Positions 27,025 through 36,348 are shown, counted from the stretch's first letter. The stretch: DNA of 64,000 nt from Phycisphaerales bacterium (GCA_030149165.1 JASBRY010000009.1:186001-250000); one strand, 5' to 3'. Numbers and translations are program-made. Notes: generated from the sequence alone by a model not told the origin.

Positions 27025-28539
27025 ATGATGAACACACGAATCGCACACATCACCGGATTGCTCGCATCGACCGCGATCCTCCAGTCCGCGCTCGCCGATG
27101 ACACCGCACTGACGATCTACTCCACCGCGACCCCAGGCGCGATCCCGGCGGAGTGGTACCGACCAGTCCCGGGACAGTCCTACGGCTACGGCTACAACCG
27201 ATACAACCAGATCCCAGGATACGCGGTCATCCGTCAGGATCGGACGCTCGACATCGACCAAGGACTCAGCGTGCTGAGCTTCACCGATGTCGCGGCGCTG
27301 CTTGATCCGACGACGGTCCAGTTCTCGTCGCTGACCGATCCCGATGGGACGAGCGTGCTCGAGCAGGACTATCGATTCGATCTACTCTCAATGGATCGCA
27401 TGCTCGAACGCTACATCGATCAGAAGATCATCTACGGCGGACAAGAGATGACCCTCATGTCCACAGCAGGCGGAGGCATGCTGCTCCAGGGAGACGACGG
27501 ACGCGTGCAGTTCCAGCAGGGGTACGCGGGAGTGGTCTTCCCATCGCTCGATGAGTCGCTCGTGACGAAGCCGACGTTGATGTGGCAGGTGAACGCTGCG
27601 ACTGGTGGTGAGCATGACACGCGCGTGTCGTATCAAACCACCGGGATCACCTGGTGGGCGGATTACAACCTCATCTTCACGCCCGGCGAGGATGCGAACT
27701 CGGGGACCGTCGATGTCGGCGCATGGGTCTCGATTCTGAATCAGTCGGGGGGCACCTATGAGAACGCGAAACTGAAACTGGTCGCGGGCGATGTGAATCG
27801 GGCGCAGCCTCAGTACCAAAATCTGGGTAGACAAGAAAGGATGTTCAGCGGCGCTGTGGCTGAGATGGACGCTGCCGGATTCGAGGAGAAATCATTCTTC
27901 GAGTACCACCTCTATACACTCGGACGACCCACCACAATTCCGGATCGTTCAACCAAGCAGATCGAGCTCTTCGAAGCCGTCAACGGTGTTCCTGCGGAGA
28001 AGGTCTTGCTCTACGACGGGACGGCGCAAGCACAATGGTTCGGGAACTCCGCGATGATGGACCAGAACTGGGGTGTCCAGTCCAACTCGAAGGTCGAGGT
28101 CTACCTCAAGTTCGAGAACTCCGAGGACAACGGGCTCGGGATCCCGATGCCATCAGGGCGGATGCGCGTCAATCAGAAAGATCAAGCGGACGGCGCGTTC
28201 GAGTTCATTGGAGAGCACGTCATCGATCACACCCCGCGCGAAGAGGAGATCATGATCAAGCTCGGTAACGCGTTCGATGTCGTGGGTGAACGCCGACAGG
28301 TCTCGTTCGAGCGCGACAAGAGCTGGATCGTCGAGACCATCGAGGTCAAGCTCCGCAACCGCAAGGACGAGCCGGTTCGCGTGATGGTGCAAGAACGCCT
28401 CTACCGCTGGACCAACGCGGATATCCAGAAGCATTCGCACAACTACGACATGCTCGATGCGCGCACGATGCACATCCCGGTGTCGCTCGATGTCGATGAA
28501 GAAGAGACCATGACCTACACCGTCCGCTATTCGTGGTAA
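27025..28539 (+). CDS. Secreted DUF4139 domain protein
   Basis: 504 residues with a signal peptide (cleavage near SALADD). Segments such as WADYNLIF, VGAWVSILNQSGGTYENAKLKLVAGDVNRAQP, KVEVYLKFENSEDNGLGIPMPSGRMRV and RQVSFERDKSWIVETIEVKLRNRK are typical of DUF4139, a beta-rich domain also found in the mucoidy-inhibitor-A family; its biochemical role is unknown. An exported location is expected. It follows the VWA gene by 48 bases and precedes the response regulator by 28, so it is likely part of the same operon. Start is one of two adjacent ATGs at 27025/27028. Confidence 0.85.
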   Translation: MMNTRIAHITGLLASTAILQSALADDTALTIYSTATPGAIPAEWYRPVPGQSYGYGYNRYNQIPGYAVIRQDRTLDIDQGLSVLSFTDVAALLDPTTVQFSSLTDPDGTSVLEQDYRFDLLSMDRMLERYIDQKIIYGGQEMTLMSTAGGGMLLQGDDGRVQFQQGYAGVVFPSLDESLVTKPTLMWQVNAATGGEHDTRVSYQTTGITWWADYNLIFTPGEDANSGTVDVGAWVSILNQSGGTYENAKLKLVAGDVNRAQPQYQNLGRQERMFSGAVAEMDAAGFEEKSFFEYHLYTLGRPTTIPDRSTKQIELFEAVNGVPAEKVLLYDGTAQAQWFGNSAMMDQNWGVQSNSKVEVYLKFENSEDNGLGIPMPSGRMRVNQKDQADGAFEFIGEHVIDHTPREEEIMIKLGNAFDVVGERRQVSFERDKSWIVETIEVKLRNRKDEPVRVMVQERLYRWTNADIQKHSHNYDMLDARTMHIPVSLDVDEEETMTYTVRYSW

Positions 28540-28567
28540 ACTCTCGTCAGTGCGGTAAGGAGATTGC

Positions 28568-29278
28568 ATGTCACAAGGTGTATTGGTGGTGGTGGAAGAC
28601 GACGACTCGATCAGGCGCGGCTTGGTCGATGCGTTGTCGTTCTCGGGATACACCGTCCACGAAGCAAGCGACGGTCAGCAGGGCTTGGAACTCTGCCTGA
28701 GCGTCGATGCGGATCTCGTGCTGCTCGACATCATGATGCCCAAAATGGATGGGCTCGCGGTGCTCAAGGAACTCCGCAAACCCAAACCCGATGTCCCTGT
28801 GATATTCCTCACTGCACGAGGCGAGGAGACCGATCGAATCGGAGGACTCAAGCTCGGCGCGGATGATTACATCGTCAAGCCGTTCTCGCTCGACGAGCTG
28901 ATCGCGCGGATCGAAGCGGTCTTCCGTCGCGTTCCCGCTCGTCCTTCGCAGCGGAAGAAGATCACCATCGCGGGAAGGCAGCTGGACTTTGACCGCCGAG
29001 AAGCCGTGCTCAGCGATGGGACGCGATTGACACTCACCGAACGCGAGGCGGAGGTCATCGGATTCCTCGCGTCCAATCCCGGACGAGCGGTCTCGCGCGA
29101 CGAGTTGCTGCAGAAAGTCTGGGGGCTCGATCCGCGCGGGACTCACACTCGAACGGTGGACATGGCGATCGCGCGCATCCGCGAATCGCTCGGAGATGAT
29201 CCATCGAATCCAGAGGTCATCAAAACCGTGCGAGGCAAGGGATACATGCTCGCGGATCCGGATGGGGATCAATCGTGA
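28568..29278 (+). CDS. OmpR/PhoB-family response regulator
   Basis: 236 residues; AAGGAG seven bases before ATG 28568. The receiver domain has the acidic cluster EDDD at 10-13, phosphoacceptor D54 in LLDIMMPKMDG, and the conserved Lys in DYIVKPFSLDE. The C-terminal winged helix (ITIAGRQLDFDRREAVL, LTLTEREAEVIGFL, HTRTVDMAIARIRESLGDD, KTVRGKGYML) is complete, so it is a DNA-binding regulator. It overlaps the kinase gene at GTGA, so the pair is translationally coupled. A natural candidate target is the 11-bp GTGAC array at the head of this gene cluster. Confidence 0.96.
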   Translation: MSQGVLVVVEDDDSIRRGLVDALSFSGYTVHEASDGQQGLELCLSVDADLVLLDIMMPKMDGLAVLKELRKPKPDVPVIFLTARGEETDRIGGLKLGADDYIVKPFSLDELIARIEAVFRRVPARPSQRKKITIAGRQLDFDRREAVLSDGTRLTLTEREAEVIGFLASNPGRAVSRDELLQKVWGLDPRGTHTRTVDMAIARIRESLGDDPSNPEVIKTVRGKGYMLADPDGDQS

Positions 29279-31173
29279 ATCCCACACGCAACAAGCTCTG
29301 GTTCGCGTACTGGATCGGTGTCGTGCTCATTGTCAGCGTGCTGGGATGGGCGAGCGCACGCGTTTATATCCTCGAAGAACGCAACGCGACGGCACGCGCC
29401 GAGAATCAACGGCAGGAAGTGGTCCGCTTAGCACTCTGGCGCATGGACTCTCGACTCGCGCCGATGATCGCTCTGGAAGCGGCTCGTCCGATCGAGGACT
29501 ACGAACTGCTGATCGGGAGCCAACAACCAACCTTTGCAGAAGAGGATGGCAGATCTGCTCAGCGAGAGAATGTGCAAAGCACTCCAGCCGTGGAAGCGGG
29601 ATCGTACAACCGCGGATATTTTGAGATCGATGAGGACGGTGAAACCAAAGGCAGCGCCAAACGCGCGATCGAAGTCGCGATGAACGCGAAGGGAACTGTG
29701 GAGCCTCTCAAAGAAGAATCCGAAGAGAGAATTGATACACTTGATGCCGCGCCCACGACTTCAGCGGAACGCACATCGGATGTCGAAGAATCAACTACAT
29801 CGGAAGCGGATTACTTCGCTCGTCAGCAGATTGCGGATCTCGCACAGACAAATCGTGCGCCACGGAAGGCCGCAGAGCTCAGTAAGGATATCGAGAGCCA
29901 TGACGGTGCTGCTTTGATGGACAGCGAGGATGATGCTCTTGACGACTATGCATATAAACTCGGAGCATCGACGAGGGAACGTGCACTCGAAGGCATCGGA
30001 GCGCAGAGCGCTTACGCATCGATCGGTGCGATCGAACCCCGCTGGATCACAGGGGACGATGGGATCAGCGAGCTGGTACTCACACGCACGATCAATCAGC
30101 AAGGCAAGAGCATCGTGCAAGGCGTGCTCCTGGATTGGCCGGCCCTGTCGCAAGATCTGATCGGAGCGATTGAGGATCTGCTCCCCACCTCGACACTCAC
30201 TCCCATCCAAGACAGCATCCAAGTCAGCATGCAGACTGATAGTGGGAAAGCTCCAAGTCGCTCATACAAACTCGCGACCATCCCAGTCGCGTTCCATCCC
30301 GGCGGCGCGATCGCTGTGGATGGGGACTCGATCACGCCTGCGATCTTTGCGATGCTGGTGACCTGGTTCGCAGTGCTCGGCGCGATGATCGCCGTCGGAC
30401 TTGTGCTCCGGACAGTGCTGAACTTATCAGCGCGTCGAGGTCGATTTGTTGGTGCTGTGACGCACGAGCTCAGAACGCCGCTCACTACTTTTAGGCTGTA
30501 CTCCCAGATGCTCGCTGACGGGATGGTGACGGACGAAGCGGTCCGCAAGGATTACCTCAACACGCTCAAGCGGGAATCCGATCGGCTCACAGGGATCGTC
30601 GAGAATGTGCTCGAGTATGCGCGCATCTCGCGCCAAAAAGGAACGAAAGACAAACCCAAAGGCGAGCAGACTCTCAGTGTCGGAGAACTCATGGCCCGGA
30701 TCGTGCCGCCGATGTCTCGACTCGGAGAGCAATCCGGGATGGATCTCATCGTCTCGGATTCCACGGCTGATGATGCGGAGCGCACGATGACGCTTGATCC
30801 GCACGCTGTGGAACGAATCGTGATGAACCTCATGGACAACGCGTGCAAATACGCCGGCGCGGAGGGCGATCAGGATGAAGAGCGCGATCTCCGTGTGCAT
30901 CTGGACGCTTCGGTGCGCAACGATTCCCTGCTGCTCGTCGTCGCGGATCATGGGCCGGGTGTCCCGACGCGCGATCGGCGCAAAATCTTTGGAGAGTTCG
31001 TGCGTGGATCATCCGGAACGATGCGTGATCGCTCAGGATTGGGTTTGGGGTTGGCGCTATCGCGTGGGCTTGCGTTGGAAATGGGGGGTGATCTGTCGCT
31101 CGTCCGAAAGCGTGGTCACGGCGCGGAGTTCGAGCTGCGCATCCCGCTCAATCAGATCACCCAAAGCACTTAA
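29275..31173 (+). CDS. Sensor histidine kinase, partner of the adjacent regulator
   Basis: 632 residues from GTG 29275, overlapping the regulator stop (GTGA). A first transmembrane helix (about residues 10-30) and a second (about 362-382) bound a large periplasmic region, of which residues 80-240 are acidic, Glu/Ser/Thr-rich and probably disordered. The kinase core has the H-box VTHELRTPLTTF with phosphorylated H397, N-box NLMDNACKYAG, G-boxes ADHGPGVP and GLGLGLALSRG. The ligand is unknown. Its 3' end overlaps the convergent amidohydrolase coding sequence by 17 bases. Confidence 0.95.
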   Translation: MNPTRNKLWFAYWIGVVLIVSVLGWASARVYILEERNATARAENQRQEVVRLALWRMDSRLAPMIALEAARPIEDYELLIGSQQPTFAEEDGRSAQRENVQSTPAVEAGSYNRGYFEIDEDGETKGSAKRAIEVAMNAKGTVEPLKEESEERIDTLDAAPTTSAERTSDVEESTTSEADYFARQQIADLAQTNRAPRKAAELSKDIESHDGAALMDSEDDALDDYAYKLGASTRERALEGIGAQSAYASIGAIEPRWITGDDGISELVLTRTINQQGKSIVQGVLLDWPALSQDLIGAIEDLLPTSTLTPIQDSIQVSMQTDSGKAPSRSYKLATIPVAFHPGGAIAVDGDSITPAIFAMLVTWFAVLGAMIAVGLVLRTVLNLSARRGRFVGAVTHELRTPLTTFRLYSQMLADGMVTDEAVRKDYLNTLKRESDRLTGIVENVLEYARISRQKGTKDKPKGEQTLSVGELMARIVPPMSRLGEQSGMDLIVSDSTADDAERTMTLDPHAVERIVMNLMDNACKYAGAEGDQDEERDLRVHLDASVRNDSLLLVVADHGPGVPTRDRRKIFGEFVRGSSGTMRDRSGLGLGLALSRGLALEMGGDLSLVRKRGHGAEFELRIPLNQITQST

Positions 31174-32377
31174 TCGCTTCGGATTCAGTAAGCCGTTGTT
31201 CGTAACCAATCGCTTCGGACTCATCCATACCTGCGCGTCGACGATGAACCGCGGCTTGGATCGAGTCCTCGTGATCGGCGCGCACGATCGGGACATCGGA
31301 TCCAAACAGTAAACTCTCTCCTGCGATCAATCCCGACTCAAGCAGGGACCTGAGCGGGAGCACGCGATTCAAACGATCGGGAACCGCTGCTCGCAAGCTC
31401 TCGATGTCGGGAAGCAAGTGGCAAGGCTGCACCGATGCGATCACGCCGAGCTCTTGGAATCTTGGGATGTCATCCTCATGCACGAGTTCGAGATGCTCGA
31501 TACGAGCGCCCATATGTGTGCAGCGTGTACGCTCGATTGATTCGAGCACAGCTCGAACAGCGCCATCCCCGATCGCGTGAGCCGCGACTGGGAGATTGTG
31601 CGATCTGCTGTACTCCATGGCGCCATCGATTTCGCTGGGAGTCATCATTGGAGTGCCGGTCGTGCCGCTATCGGTGAACGGATCGAGCATCCAAGCCGTG
31701 CGCGAGTTGAGTGTGCCGTCGGTGAAGATCTTGGTTCCCGCGAGTTTGAGCTGATCCGATTCCCATTGGTCTCGTGTCGCGAGAGTTGCTTCCAGATCCG
31801 GGATCAGCGGGAAGAGTTCAAACGAGAGTGTCGTTTTGTTTGCATCGCGGAGTTCCGAGAGCAATGGTCCGAGCCAAGCCTGTGACTTGAGGTCGTGGAC
31901 CTCGCTGAATCCGAGTGATTCGAGATGCTTGCACGCACTGAGCACGAGTGACTTTCGAGCGTCCGCATCGGGTTCGGGAACAGAATCCCACAGCCGCAGC
32001 GCGGCGAGTTCGTAGAGGACACCTGTAGGAGTGCCGTCATCGGCGAGCTCGATGATCCCGCGATCGATCTTGGTATCCGCATCGATCTTCGCGTGCTCAA
32101 GAGCACTGCTTGAAGCAACGAGCGCGTGGTAATCAAAGCACCATGCGCACACAGGTCGACCACCCGCGGCACGGTCGAGTTCTTGACGCGTTGGCCAGCG
32201 CGTGTCGCTCCATGCTTCCGGACGAGCGCTGTGCGCGAGGACCCACTGATTGGGTTTGAGAGTTCTGCTGTGCGCCGCGATCGATTCAATCATCGCGTCT
32301 CTGCTGTCGCATGCCGAGCAATCGAGCATCGTCAGCGAACGACCGAGCTGAAAGATATGCGCATGCGCTTCACGCAT
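31157..32377 (-). CDS. Amidohydrolase of the YtcJ-like type, apparently TIM-barrel only
   Basis: 406 residues. It matches the Amidohydro_3 core: metal-binding HAH at the very start (MREAHAHIFQLG), LKLAGTKIFTDGTLNSRTAW, VAAHAIGDGAVRAVLE, ARIEHLELV and the FGSDVPIVRAD aspartate. YtcJ-type proteins usually have about 100 more residues in a beta-sandwich built from both ends; here translation starts at the metal motif and ends just after the barrel, so that sandwich is missing. The start ATG overlaps the stop of the upstream gene by eight bases, which supports it. Function and substrate are unknown. Confidence 0.85.
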   Translation of the reverse strand: MREAHAHIFQLGRSLTMLDCSACDSRDAMIESIAAHSRTLKPNQWVLAHSARPEAWSDTRWPTRQELDRAAGGRPVCAWCFDYHALVASSSALEHAKIDADTKIDRGIIELADDGTPTGVLYELAALRLWDSVPEPDADARKSLVLSACKHLESLGFSEVHDLKSQAWLGPLLSELRDANKTTLSFELFPLIPDLEATLATRDQWESDQLKLAGTKIFTDGTLNSRTAWMLDPFTDSGTTGTPMMTPSEIDGAMEYSRSHNLPVAAHAIGDGAVRAVLESIERTRCTHMGARIEHLELVHEDDIPRFQELGVIASVQPCHLLPDIESLRAAVPDRLNRVLPLRSLLESGLIAGESLLFGSDVPIVRADHEDSIQAAVHRRRAGMDESEAIGYEQRLTESEAIKCFG

Positions 32378-32993
32378 CGCATGATTCCATGAGCGAGGTG
32401 ATAATCTCTAGAGCGGATCCGGGATCGCTGATTGGTGTTGGGAGTTTGAGCCGTACAAGTCCGAACTCGGCGCGGATGTCGATCCCAGTGTCATCCACAC
32501 CAACGGCGAGCGGCGAGTCGTGTTCAACGCTCGAGAGCTTTACGCAGAGCCGCGACAAGCGATCGCGATCTGAGTTGAGTGCTTTGCACAGCGATCCCAT
32601 GACGAAAACGAGCGGATTGGTGAGATCGCATTGGTCTGGAGTGACCACTTCTCCCGAATCGAGTTTCGCGTACTCGTATTGTGCAGTCGCGAGCAGTGGG
32701 GTTGTGGAGGGGAGGTGGTACGCCGTGAATCGGTCGCGTTGTTCTTCAGTGACCTCACTGCTCAACTCCACGGCGATGCGTACACGCGCATCGAAGGAGT
32801 CTCTGGGAGATGCGAGCGTGATGTCGTCCGCATCCAGCGCCTCGTCCATGATCGCGACGATGAACACACCGGTCTTGGGATCGATCATGCACTTGGTTTC
32901 AAACGGCTGCTCGTCATAAAGCAGCGTCGCCGTCCATGCACTGCGGAGGATATGGGTGGCGCGCAAGAGTGTGCTGTCGTTGGGATCGAGCAT
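32370..32993 (-). CDS. Hypothetical protein, 207 residues
   Basis: Not recognised. The protein is acidic and has no signal peptide or transmembrane segment. An ordered N-terminal half contains TKCMIDPKTGVFIVAIMDEALDA and an acidic stretch ARVRIAVELSSEVTEEQRDR, followed by LSRLCVKLSSVEHDSPLAVGVDDTGIDI. The alternating strands could fit a split-barrel flavin-binding fold, but I would not claim it. It overlaps the amidohydrolase by eight bases (ATGCGTGA), so the two are translationally coupled and probably functionally linked. Confidence 0.75.
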   Translation of the reverse strand: MLDPNDSTLLRATHILRSAWTATLLYDEQPFETKCMIDPKTGVFIVAIMDEALDADDITLASPRDSFDARVRIAVELSSEVTEEQRDRFTAYHLPSTTPLLATAQYEYAKLDSGEVVTPDQCDLTNPLVFVMGSLCKALNSDRDRLSRLCVKLSSVEHDSPLAVGVDDTGIDIRAEFGLVRLKLPTPISDPGSALEIITSLMESCDA

Positions 32994-33005
32994 GGGACGA
33001 GTGTA

Positions 33006-33557
33006 TCACGCGAGCGACGCGATCGCTTCGGACACGCTCAGAACAGGGGGTGGGGGATTGGAGAGATCGCCGAGGATCATCTGGTAGTATCCGACATCAA
33101 TCCACTCGCCGTGCTTGTATCCCATGGTTGGGTTGAATCCAGTCCGCTGCATCCCAATGGATTTGTGGAGCGCTACGCTCGCCGGATTGGGTTCTGCGAC
33201 TCCTGCGACGATGACCTGGAATCGCTGTGCTTTCAGTGTTTCAAGGAGCTTTGAGTACAGCGCCTTGCCGATCCCCTTTCCTTGTGCATGATCCGCGAGA
33301 TAGATCGTGATCTCAGCGGTCCAGTTGTATCCGCCGCGTGGAGACCACGCTCCGGACTTTGCGAATCCGAGGAAGTCACCATCATCGTCTATCGCGGTAT
33401 ACCAAGGAAACTTGTCCTGCGCTCTTTCGAGCTGTCCGAGGATCGTGGACTCGAGTTCGGGTTCTGTGCCGAAATGAGCTTTGTGGTGCGCGATCTGATC
33501 GTTGAGCACCGCTGTGATGCTGGGAACATCATCAGGTTGCGTCAGACGGATATGCAT
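33006..33557 (-). CDS. GNAT family N-acetyltransferase
   Basis: 183 residues. The GNAT fold is clear: IRLTQPDDVPSITAVLNDQI at the start, the acetyl-CoA pyrophosphate loop GKGIGKALY at about residue 95, and VAGVAEPNPASVALHKSIGM (phosphinothricin/methionine-sulfoximine acetyltransferase-like). It transfers acetyl from acetyl-CoA to an amine of an unknown small molecule. It is on the same strand as the permease behind it and the unknown protein ahead. Confidence 0.9.
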   Translation of the reverse strand: MHIRLTQPDDVPSITAVLNDQIAHHKAHFGTEPELESTILGQLERAQDKFPWYTAIDDDGDFLGFAKSGAWSPRGGYNWTAEITIYLADHAQGKGIGKALYSKLLETLKAQRFQVIVAGVAEPNPASVALHKSIGMQRTGFNPTMGYKHGEWIDVGYYQMILGDLSNPPPPVLSVSEAIASLA

Positions 33558-33566
33558 TGAAATACC

Positions 33567-35294
33567 TTACACCCTAAAGATCGAACCAAGCTTCTTGCCC
33601 ATCATCACCGATGAGCCCACGAGAGTGACGGTGAGGAGGGTCATACCCCAGACACCCATCGCTGACGCTATGTACTGTCCATCTCCGAGCCGGTTCGTGA
33701 ACTCGTAAATCATTTTTGTGATCGGGAAGTGGTCGCTCCGCTGCGCGAGGATCAGTGAGTCGGAAACCTCGAGCATAGAGAAACTGAATACGAGCAGCCC
33801 GCCCGCGATGAGGTTCGCCATGATGAGGGGGATGATGACCTTGCGGACCGCCGCGACGCGCGTCGCGCCCAAGTTCACCGCGGCTTCTTCGAGCTCGCCT
33901 GAGGTCTGCTCGAGTCCCGCAACCGTTGAACGCACGATGTACGGCAATCGACGCACGGCGTACGCGATGATCAGCAGCGGGAATGGATTCGGATCAGTAC
34001 CAAACACCGCAAGTGTGCCTTCGAGCGGATCACCCGCGCCGAATGGGAAACGGAGCGTCATCGCGACATATCCAAACGCCATCACAAGTCCCGGCACCGC
34101 GAGTGGGAGCATGCACAGCGAGTCGAGCAGCCCGCGTCCGATGACCTTGGTGCGGACGAGGATGTATCCGATCAGCACGCCGAATCCCATATTGAGGATC
34201 ATCGCCAGAAGCGACAGAATCAGTGAGTTCTTGATCGAGTTGAAAGACTCTCCGGCAGTCAACGCCTGCTCGAAGTGGGAGAAGGTGAGCGATTCTGGAA
34301 GAGCAGACGAGTACCACGACCCCGGCTCAGCGAGCGAGGTCAGCACCACGCCGATATGCGGCATCAGCGCGAGCACAGTCACGGCTCCAAAAGCGATGGT
34401 CGCCATGAATCCCCAGAACGGCTTGAGTGGGGTCTCGCCTCCGGCACGCGATGCTTTGGAATACATCGCGTATCCCTTGCGTCCAAACACGAGCTTGCCG
34501 AGGATGTAGATCATGATCGCTGAGAACAACAGCACAAGCGTGAGTGCATATGGCTCGGCGTTGTTCTGCACTTCTTTCAAGCCGTAGAAGATCTGGACCG
34601 GCGTGACGGTTGAGTAATCAAACATCAACGGCGTGCCGAGCTCCGTAAAGCTCCAGATAAACACGATCGTCGATCCCGCAAACAATCCCGGACGGATCAA
34701 CGGCAGTGTGATTTTGAAGAATCGTTTCCATCCTCCCGCGCCGAGGTTCTCGGCAGACTCATCGAGCGCCGGATCAAGGTTCGCGAGCGAAGCGACGGTG
34801 TTCAGATAGATGATCGGATAGAGGTGGAGCGCTTCGACGATGACCACGCCCCAGAACTTTCCGTTCCCGAGCAGGTCCCAGTCGGTGCCGAGCATCGCGT
34901 TGAGCGCACCCTCGCGTCCCATGAGTTTGCTGATCCCGATCGCGCCGACAAACGGAGGGAGGATCAACGGCACCAGAATCGCCGCGTTGAGGATCTTCTT
35001 CCCAGGGAAAGTAAATCGAGCGCTCAGTGTCGCGAGCGGGAGCGAGATGATGATGCAAGTGGTCGTGACCGCGATCGCGATCTTGAGCGAGTTGATCAAT
35101 CCAGTGATCTGCAGCGGATCTTCAAAGACCAATCGCAGATGATCAAGCGTCCATCCTGTTCCAGTCGCAGGGTCCTCAGCGAATCCGCCCCGCACAGTCA
35201 GCGCGATGGGGTACAGCAGGAAGAGTCCAAGCAGGGTCAGGAGCATCGCGAGGATGCTGTACTGGATTAGGTTTCTGAGTGACTTTGCGGACAT
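33567..35294 (-). CDS. Fused ABC importer permease (iron/phosphonate FbpB-type)
   Basis: 575 residues from ATG 35294; a TTG nine bases upstream is less likely. It carries two copies of the binding-protein-dependent permease domain in one chain, each with an EAA loop (DESAENLGAGGWKRFFKITLPLIRP and LEEAAVNLGATRVAAVRKVIIPLI) that contacts the ATPase. This fused layout is typical of ferric-iron and 2-aminoethylphosphonate importers. About twelve transmembrane helices are expected. No ATPase or binding protein is encoded next to it, which is unusual. The GNAT gene follows nine bases later. Confidence 0.9.
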   Translation of the reverse strand: MSAKSLRNLIQYSILAMLLTLLGLFLLYPIALTVRGGFAEDPATGTGWTLDHLRLVFEDPLQITGLINSLKIAIAVTTTCIIISLPLATLSARFTFPGKKILNAAILVPLILPPFVGAIGISKLMGREGALNAMLGTDWDLLGNGKFWGVVIVEALHLYPIIYLNTVASLANLDPALDESAENLGAGGWKRFFKITLPLIRPGLFAGSTIVFIWSFTELGTPLMFDYSTVTPVQIFYGLKEVQNNAEPYALTLVLLFSAIMIYILGKLVFGRKGYAMYSKASRAGGETPLKPFWGFMATIAFGAVTVLALMPHIGVVLTSLAEPGSWYSSALPESLTFSHFEQALTAGESFNSIKNSLILSLLAMILNMGFGVLIGYILVRTKVIGRGLLDSLCMLPLAVPGLVMAFGYVAMTLRFPFGAGDPLEGTLAVFGTDPNPFPLLIIAYAVRRLPYIVRSTVAGLEQTSGELEEAAVNLGATRVAAVRKVIIPLIMANLIAGGLLVFSFSMLEVSDSLILAQRSDHFPITKMIYEFTNRLGDGQYIASAMGVWGMTLLTVTLVGSSVMMGKKLGSIFRV

Positions 35295-35369
35295 GGGGAC
35301 CAAGTCTAGGGGGGGCTCATCGGCTTGTGCATCGAGTTTGTGTTCGCGGATTGTGTCTCAGTTTGGGGC

Positions 35370-35398
35370 TTGGATCAGCAGGATTGATCCCCTAGAAT
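35370..35398 (+). promoter_or_regulatory. Putative sigma-70-type promoter of hpf
   Basis: TTGGAT (35370-35375), a 17-base spacer and TAGAAT (35393-35398). Transcription would start near 35405, leaving a 5' leader of about 45 bases before the hpf start codon. Confidence 0.5.
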
Positions 35399-35450
35399 GG
35401 AGTATGACCGGGCGTGCAAGAGGCGTGCCCCCAGCCCACAAGGAGTGCAC

Positions 35451-35753
35451 ATGCGAATCAATGTCGTAGGGCGTCAGTTTGAAATCACCGACCCAATCCG
35501 GCTCCACGCCGAGAAGAAGGCCGAAAAACTCGATACATACAGCAGTTTTGTCCAGCAGATCGATTTCCGCATCTGGAAAGAGAGCCCCACCAAGGAGCAG
35601 TACGCTGTGGAACTGACTGTTGATGTGGAGCGTCGTGAGGACTTCATCGCCAAAGCCGAGGGCAGCGATGTCTATGACATCATCGACGAGGTGGTCACTA
35701 AAGCGGATCGACAACTCCATGACCATCGCGAGAAGCTCAAAGCCGTCCGTTGA
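35451..35753 (+). CDS. hpf: Short ribosome hibernation promoting factor
   Basis: 100 residues from ATG 35451 with AAGGAG upstream. The sequence begins MRINVVGRQFEITDPIRLHAEKK and follows the RaiA/HPF fold (beta-alpha-beta3-alpha), ending in DVYDIIDEVVTKADRQLHDHREKLK. It lacks the C-terminal dimerisation domain of long HPF, so it is the short type, which in proteobacteria works with RMF to store 100S ribosomes. It is followed by EIIA-Ntr and HPr genes, the arrangement seen beside rpoN in proteobacteria, though rpoN is absent here. Confidence 0.95.
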   Translation: MRINVVGRQFEITDPIRLHAEKKAEKLDTYSSFVQQIDFRIWKESPTKEQYAVELTVDVERREDFIAKAEGSDVYDIIDEVVTKADRQLHDHREKLKAVR

Positions 35754-35868
35754 GATCGCTTTGTTCGCTCGCGGAGCGTCCTAAGTCAATGTTTGAGCAC
35801 AGGTTTGAGCCGATCGTGTACAATGCGGCTATGGTGTACGCGTCTACTCTCACCGAAACGGGGAATGC

Positions 35869-36348
35869 ATGAAACTCACTGAGATCATTCAACCTGATGC
35901 GATACGGCACGATCTCACTTCGAAAGATCGTGACAGCGCGATCGCGGAGATGATTGATCTGCTCATCGAGAGCGGCGCCGCACCATCCGACATCCGCGAT
36001 GAGCTGCTCCAGAAGATCCTCGATCGTGAGCATAAGTCCTCGACAGGGTTTGGGTTTGGGGTCGCCGTGCCGCACATCAAGCATCCCAAGATCACCAAGC
36101 TCTCAGCAGGACTGGGACTGAGTCAGCACGGCATTGATTTCGAGTCGCGTGACAAACTCCCTGTCTACACCGTGGTCATGCTGCTGACCCCTGCGGATCA
36201 ACCTGAGGATCACCTCCAAGCGATGGAAACGATCTTCAAGAATCTCTCCAAGGAAACATTCAGGCGCTACATGCGTCAGACCCAGAATGTGGAAGAGATC
36301 CAGAAGCTGCTCGACGACGCCGACCATCATCGGCTCGGCGAAGCGTAA
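35869..36348 (+). CDS. ptsN: PTS EIIA component, nitrogen-regulatory (PtsN-like)
   Basis: 159 residues matching the EIIA-fructose/nitrogen fold: the active-site histidine H69 in GFGFGVAVPHIKHP, with the preceding helical part DRDSAIAEMIDLLIESG. It should receive phosphate from HPr and act as a regulator rather than a sugar importer, since no EIIB/EIIC is nearby. It sits between hpf and the HPr gene on the same strand, 115 and 142 bases away respectively. The start has GGGGAATGC upstream, a modest ribosome binding site. Confidence 0.9.
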   Translation: MKLTEIIQPDAIRHDLTSKDRDSAIAEMIDLLIESGAAPSDIRDELLQKILDREHKSSTGFGFGVAVPHIKHPKITKLSAGLGLSQHGIDFESRDKLPVYTVVMLLTPADQPEDHLQAMETIFKNLSKETFRRYMRQTQNVEEIQKLLDDADHHRLGEA

